A stretch of DNA of 7,710 nt from Candidatus Omnitrophota bacterium (GTDB lineage: Bacteria; Omnitrophota; Koll11; Gorgyraeales; Gorgyraeaceae). The stretch is from the NCBI GenBank assembly GCA_018818505.1, contig JAHIRR010000076.1, forward strand, positions 1 to 7,710, read 5' to 3'. The position numbers and the translations under genes are program-made. Numbering within the stretch: position 1 is the first letter of the stretch; every line of letters begins with the position of its first letter. Of the stretch, positions 5,400-7,710 are shown one piece after another. The notes below the pieces were generated by a model. The model was given only the letters and a program-made list of their open reading frames with translations, searched no databases and was not told where the DNA came from.

Positions 5400-6580
5400 A
5401 ATTTTTTATTATAGCCTTTAAGAATCTTAAGCGGAAGAAGATCCGCAGTGTTTTGACGATTGGCGGCGTGTCAATAGCAGTTGCGGTGCTCGTGAGTCTT
5501 TTGGCCTTTGATGCGGGATATCAAGAGGGCCTGAGTAATGATATTGATAAAATGGGCTATCATGTACTTGTGACTGCAAAGGGCTGTCCTTATGAAGCGG
5601 CTACATTGATGCTTAAAGGCGGCGGCGGACTTCGTTACATGAACGAAGATGTATATGGGAAGATCGTGGACGATCCAAGGGTAGACATGGTAACGCCGCA
5701 GCTCGTTTCTACTGTATATAACCAGGAAAGAGCTGATGGCCGTGGCGGGTTTGCAATGTACATGGGGATCGAAGAATCATTTCTTAAATTAAAGCCATGG
5801 AATAAGTTTAAAGAGGGTGAGTGGTTTTCAAGCGCTGCCGCAGATGAAGTCATTATGGGCTATGAGGCGGCTGAAGTAGAACAACGCGCAGTAGGAGATA
5901 AGATTTTTATACCAGGAGTAGAAAAGATACTTATAGTCAAAGGTATTTTAGAACGCACAGGCACGCAGGATGACGGCGTGATTTTTATGCCGTTAAAAAC
6001 AGCTCAGGGGGTATTCGGACTTTCAGGTAAATTAACTGGCATAGGCGTAAAACTAAAAGAGATCGCTATGCTTTCAGAATTCGAAGAGGATCTATATAAT
6101 GAACCGGCTATTCAGGTCATAAGCCTTGCGCAGGTGAGAGGAACTATTCTAAATCTAATAGCTTCAGCCAAGGTCATGGCAAATTCTGTTGCGATAATCG
6201 CGATATTTATCGCTGTTATTGGCGTTACAAATACGATTCTTATGTCTGTATTTGAGCGCACGCGCGAAATAGGAGTGATGAAGGCGATTGGCGCATCAAG
6301 GATGGACATCTTTAGGATCATATGGATAGAGACTACGCTTATTTATATCTTTGGCGGCATCTTTGGGAATATTCTTGCTATTTTAGGCTCTAGCGTAGTC
6401 GAGCATATTATCAGACAGGTTTTACCCTATACGCCTGGCGGGAAATTAGTATTGATAGCACCGTCTCTTTTAATATTTTCATTTATTGCAACTATAGTTA
6501 TGGGGCTTATTGCAGGAACATATCCTGCGCTAAGGGCCTCATCCATGAGGCCAATAGAGGCTATCAGAACAGGAGATTAA
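5396..6580 (+). CDS. ABC transporter permease, MacB/FtsX type
   Basis: This 394-residue inner-membrane protein has the four-helix MacB/LolC architecture. One segment lies at about 17-39, then a large periplasmic domain (about 40-255), then three segments at about 260-283, 308-332 and 352-375. The basic coupling segment ERTREIGVMKAIGAS (287-301) and the terminal RASSMRPIEAIRTGD are typical of the FtsX family. These permeases do not usually move substrates through the membrane; they transmit ATP-driven motion to the periplasm, as in lipoprotein release or MacAB-TolC efflux. The only cysteine is C64 in KGCPYEAATLMLKGGG, just after the first helix. This motif is not part of generic MacB proteins, and Cys plus nearby Met72 and Met82 could bind a soft metal. 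The ATPase follows after 1 bp. The substrate is unknown. Confidence 0.87.
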   Translation: MKFFIIAFKNLKRKKIRSVLTIGGVSIAVAVLVSLLAFDAGYQEGLSNDIDKMGYHVLVTAKGCPYEAATLMLKGGGGLRYMNEDVYGKIVDDPRVDMVTPQLVSTVYNQERADGRGGFAMYMGIEESFLKLKPWNKFKEGEWFSSAAADEVIMGYEAAEVEQRAVGDKIFIPGVEKILIVKGILERTGTQDDGVIFMPLKTAQGVFGLSGKLTGIGVKLKEIAMLSEFEEDLYNEPAIQVISLAQVRGTILNLIASAKVMANSVAIIAIFIAVIGVTNTILMSVFERTREIGVMKAIGASRMDIFRIIWIETTLIYIFGGIFGNILAILGSSVVEHIIRQVLPYTPGGKLVLIAPSLLIFSFIATIVMGLIAGTYPALRASSMRPIEAIRTGD

Positions 6581-6581
6581 A

Positions 6582-7274
6582 ATGGCCTACGATATCATAA
6601 AGACAGAAAATTTAACCAAGACATATGATTTGACTGCTGAAAAGATACATGCAGTTAATGGTGTCAGCCTGAATATTCAGCAGGGAGATTTTGTTGCGCT
6701 TATGGGGCCGTCTGGTTCAGGCAAGACCACGCTTTTAGATATCATGGGTTGCCTGGATAGGATATCGAGCGGAAAACTCGAGGTCCTTGGAAAAGATGTT
6801 TCAGGCGTCAAGGAAAATGCCTTGGTCAATATAAGGCGTAGAGGCATCAGCTTTATATTTCAGGATTTTCTTCTTATATCGAGCCTTACAGCGCTGGAGA
6901 ATGTAGAACTTCCTTTGTATTTTTCGAGACAAGCGCAGGAAAGAAGCAAGTCAATGGAGGTCCTTAAGAAAGTAGGCCTTGCTCATCGCATAAATCATCT
7001 GCCAAAACAATTATCAGGAGGCGAAAGGCAAAGGGTAGCAATTGCCAGGGCATTGGCAACGTCACCAAAGATACTTTTGGCAGACGAGCCAACAGGTAAT
7101 CTGGACACAAAAAGCGCCCAGGAGATCTTTAGTCTTTTTAAGAAGCTGAACAAAGAAGAAAATCTAACAATAATAGTAGCAACGCATAATCCTAAACTGG
7201 GTTCGCAGGCCAATAAAATAGTCTATTTACAGGACGGGAAAATAATTCCTAAAGAGAAATCAAGCTTAAACTAA
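6582..7274 (+). CDS. ABC transporter ATPase, LolD/MacB type
   Basis: This 230-residue cytoplasmic ATPase powers the permease encoded 1 bp upstream. All motifs are present and intact: Walker A GPSGSGKT (42-49), Q-loop glutamine Q94 in FIFQDF, signature LSGGERQ (144-150), Walker B ILLADE (164-169, catalytic E169), D-loop NLD (173-175) and switch histidine H202 in VATH. The wording ALMGPSGSGKTTLLDIMGCLD and FQDF.L...LTALENVELPL is that of the LolD/MacB/FtsE subgroup, and the length is normal for it. The start is ATG 6582; AGGAGAT at 6571-6577 lies 4 bp before it, inside the end of the permease gene. The symbol is left blank because LolD, MacB-like and other subtypes cannot be separated by sequence reading alone. 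Confidence 0.93.
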   Translation: MAYDIIKTENLTKTYDLTAEKIHAVNGVSLNIQQGDFVALMGPSGSGKTTLLDIMGCLDRISSGKLEVLGKDVSGVKENALVNIRRRGISFIFQDFLLISSLTALENVELPLYFSRQAQERSKSMEVLKKVGLAHRINHLPKQLSGGERQRVAIARALATSPKILLADEPTGNLDTKSAQEIFSLFKKLNKEENLTIIVATHNPKLGSQANKIVYLQDGKIIPKEKSSLN

Positions 7275-7294
7275 CAATAGAAAGGAGATAGCAT

Positions 7295-7576
7295 ATGAAA
7301 AAATTCATAGTGTTATCAGTAGTAGTGTTTGTGTTTTTTGTAGTATCTGGCACTGCGTTTGCAGGTTGTGGCGCGTGTGGCCCAGTGTCTGCAGAATCCA
7401 GTGGAACAGATGAAGCAATCGATGGTCTTTGTCCTAGCTGCACAGAGGTCATTAAGAGTAACCCAGAAAGATACATGCCAGACATTAAGAAAGAATGCAT
7501 GATCAAATGCCCTGAATGCGGTGTCGAAATAGACGTCATGGAAGAATGTAAAAAAGCAGGCACATGTTGCTCTTAG
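7295..7576 (+). CDS. small exported cysteine-rich protein, unrecognised
   Basis: This 93-residue protein has a signal peptide (MKKF, hydrophobic residues 5-17, AFA cleavage after A23). The mature form is about 70 residues with ten cysteines: C25, C28, C46, C49, C68, C72, C75, C85, C91 and C92. They form CxxC, CPSC, C-x3-CPEC and a terminal CC. The CPSC and CPECG pair looks like the knuckles of a zinc ribbon, which is unusual for an exported protein; the number of thiols would also suit Cu(I) or another soft metal. I do not recognise a family. AAAGGAG (7281-7287) gives a strong ribosome binding site 7 bp before the ATG. The 20-bp gap after the ATPase shows no promoter or terminator, so it is probably the last gene of the csoR operon and may act as a periplasmic metal scavenger or chaperone. 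Confidence 0.75.
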   Translation: MKKFIVLSVVVFVFFVVSGTAFAGCGACGPVSAESSGTDEAIDGLCPSCTEVIKSNPERYMPDIKKECMIKCPECGVEIDVMEECKKAGTCCS

Positions 7577-7583
7577 ATTAATA

Positions 7584-7612
7584 TTGACAGTAAGTATTGC
7601 CTGTGTTTTAAT
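7584..7612 (+). promoter_or_regulatory. sigma70-type promoter of the TPP-riboswitch transcript
   Basis: TTGACA (7584-7589) and TTTAAT (7607-7612) are separated by 17 bp; only the second base of the -10 deviates from consensus. The start of transcription would fall near 7619, just before the first conserved base of the riboswitch. It begins 7 bp after the preceding stop codon, with no terminator between, so some read-through from the csoR operon is possible. Confidence 0.7.
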
Positions 7613-7621
7613 GTAGTCAAT

Positions 7622-7706
7622 AACGGGGAGGCTGTGATCAGTCTGAGAGTTCCGCGATAGCGGATTACCCGATGAACCTGAACTGGATAATGCCAGCGGA
7701 GGGAAA
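7622..7706 (+). ncRNA. TPP riboswitch (THI element) aptamer
   Basis: The conserved THI-box elements occur in order. CGGGGAGG lies at 7624-7631 and TCTGAGA at about 7642-7648. The hairpin TCCGC-GATA-GCGGA (P3) is at 7651-7664. ACCC with GATGAACCTGAACTGG follows, and then GGATAATGCCAGCGGAGGGA runs up to 7704. CTGAGA is the pyrimidine-sensing segment of this class and the GATAATGCCAGCG block binds the pyrophosphate side. In bacteria it lowers expression of thiamine synthesis or uptake genes when thiamine pyrophosphate is plentiful. The expression platform and the controlled gene lie beyond the right edge, so whether control is by termination or by ribosome access cannot be seen. Confidence 0.95.
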
Positions 7707-7710
7707 AAGA

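Noticed and set aside
7249..7563. 104-residue minus-strand frame opposite the Cys-rich gene
   Set aside because: It is the complement of a real gene with a strong ribosome binding site and signal peptide on the plus strand. The minus frame shows no domain.
1..7710. CRISPR arrays, tRNA or rRNA genes
   Set aside because: No regularly spaced direct repeats, tRNA cloverleaf with TTC-A-A arm or rRNA-like stretches were seen on either strand.

Overview
The window reads as a stretch of chromosome from a Gram-negative bacterium. It is moderately AT-rich by eye. It encodes exported proteins with classical signal peptides, a lipoprotein, a predicted outer-membrane beta-barrel and an MacB/LolCDE-type ABC transporter, and its promoters look sigma70-like (TTGACA with TATACT). 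The style of the genes and repeats would fit an uncultivated lineage such as Omnitrophota, but that assignment is an impression and cannot be proved from this sequence.

Layout. Positions 1-636 are a mobile-element scar. They hold a 5'-truncated transposase fragment on the minus strand running off the left edge, a perfect 26-bp palindrome, and a 273-bp element with terminal inverted repeats and nested hairpins (MITE-like). Positions 589-1238 hold a two-gene toxin-antitoxin type module with its own promoter and a candidate operator. Positions 1256-3093 hold a DUF4126 membrane protein followed by an intact ACR3-type arsenite efflux permease. A possible 38-residue basic small ORF bridges these two genes.

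Positions 3109-7576 look like one tightly packed operon behind a CsoR-type promoter/operator. The order is a CsoR-family repressor with Cu(I)-type ligands, a porin-like beta-barrel, an exported FMN-binding-like protein, an OB-fold lipoprotein with a C-x3-C-W motif, an FtsX/MacB-type permease with one periplasmic cysteine, its ATPase, and a small exported protein with ten cysteines. The genes overlap or sit within about 20 bp of each other. Taken together they suggest a metal-responsive (probably copper) envelope system that spans the inner membrane, periplasm and outer membrane. I recognise the families, but I do not know of a described system with this composition, so it is the main candidate for something new. 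Positions 7584-7710 hold a promoter and a complete TPP riboswitch aptamer whose regulated thiamine gene lies beyond the right edge.

How the parts fit: three metal or metalloid themes (arsenite efflux, CsoR regulation, thiol-rich exported proteins) lie side by side downstream of a transposon scar and a toxin-antitoxin pair. That arrangement is typical of an accessory resistance region next to a housekeeping thiamine locus.
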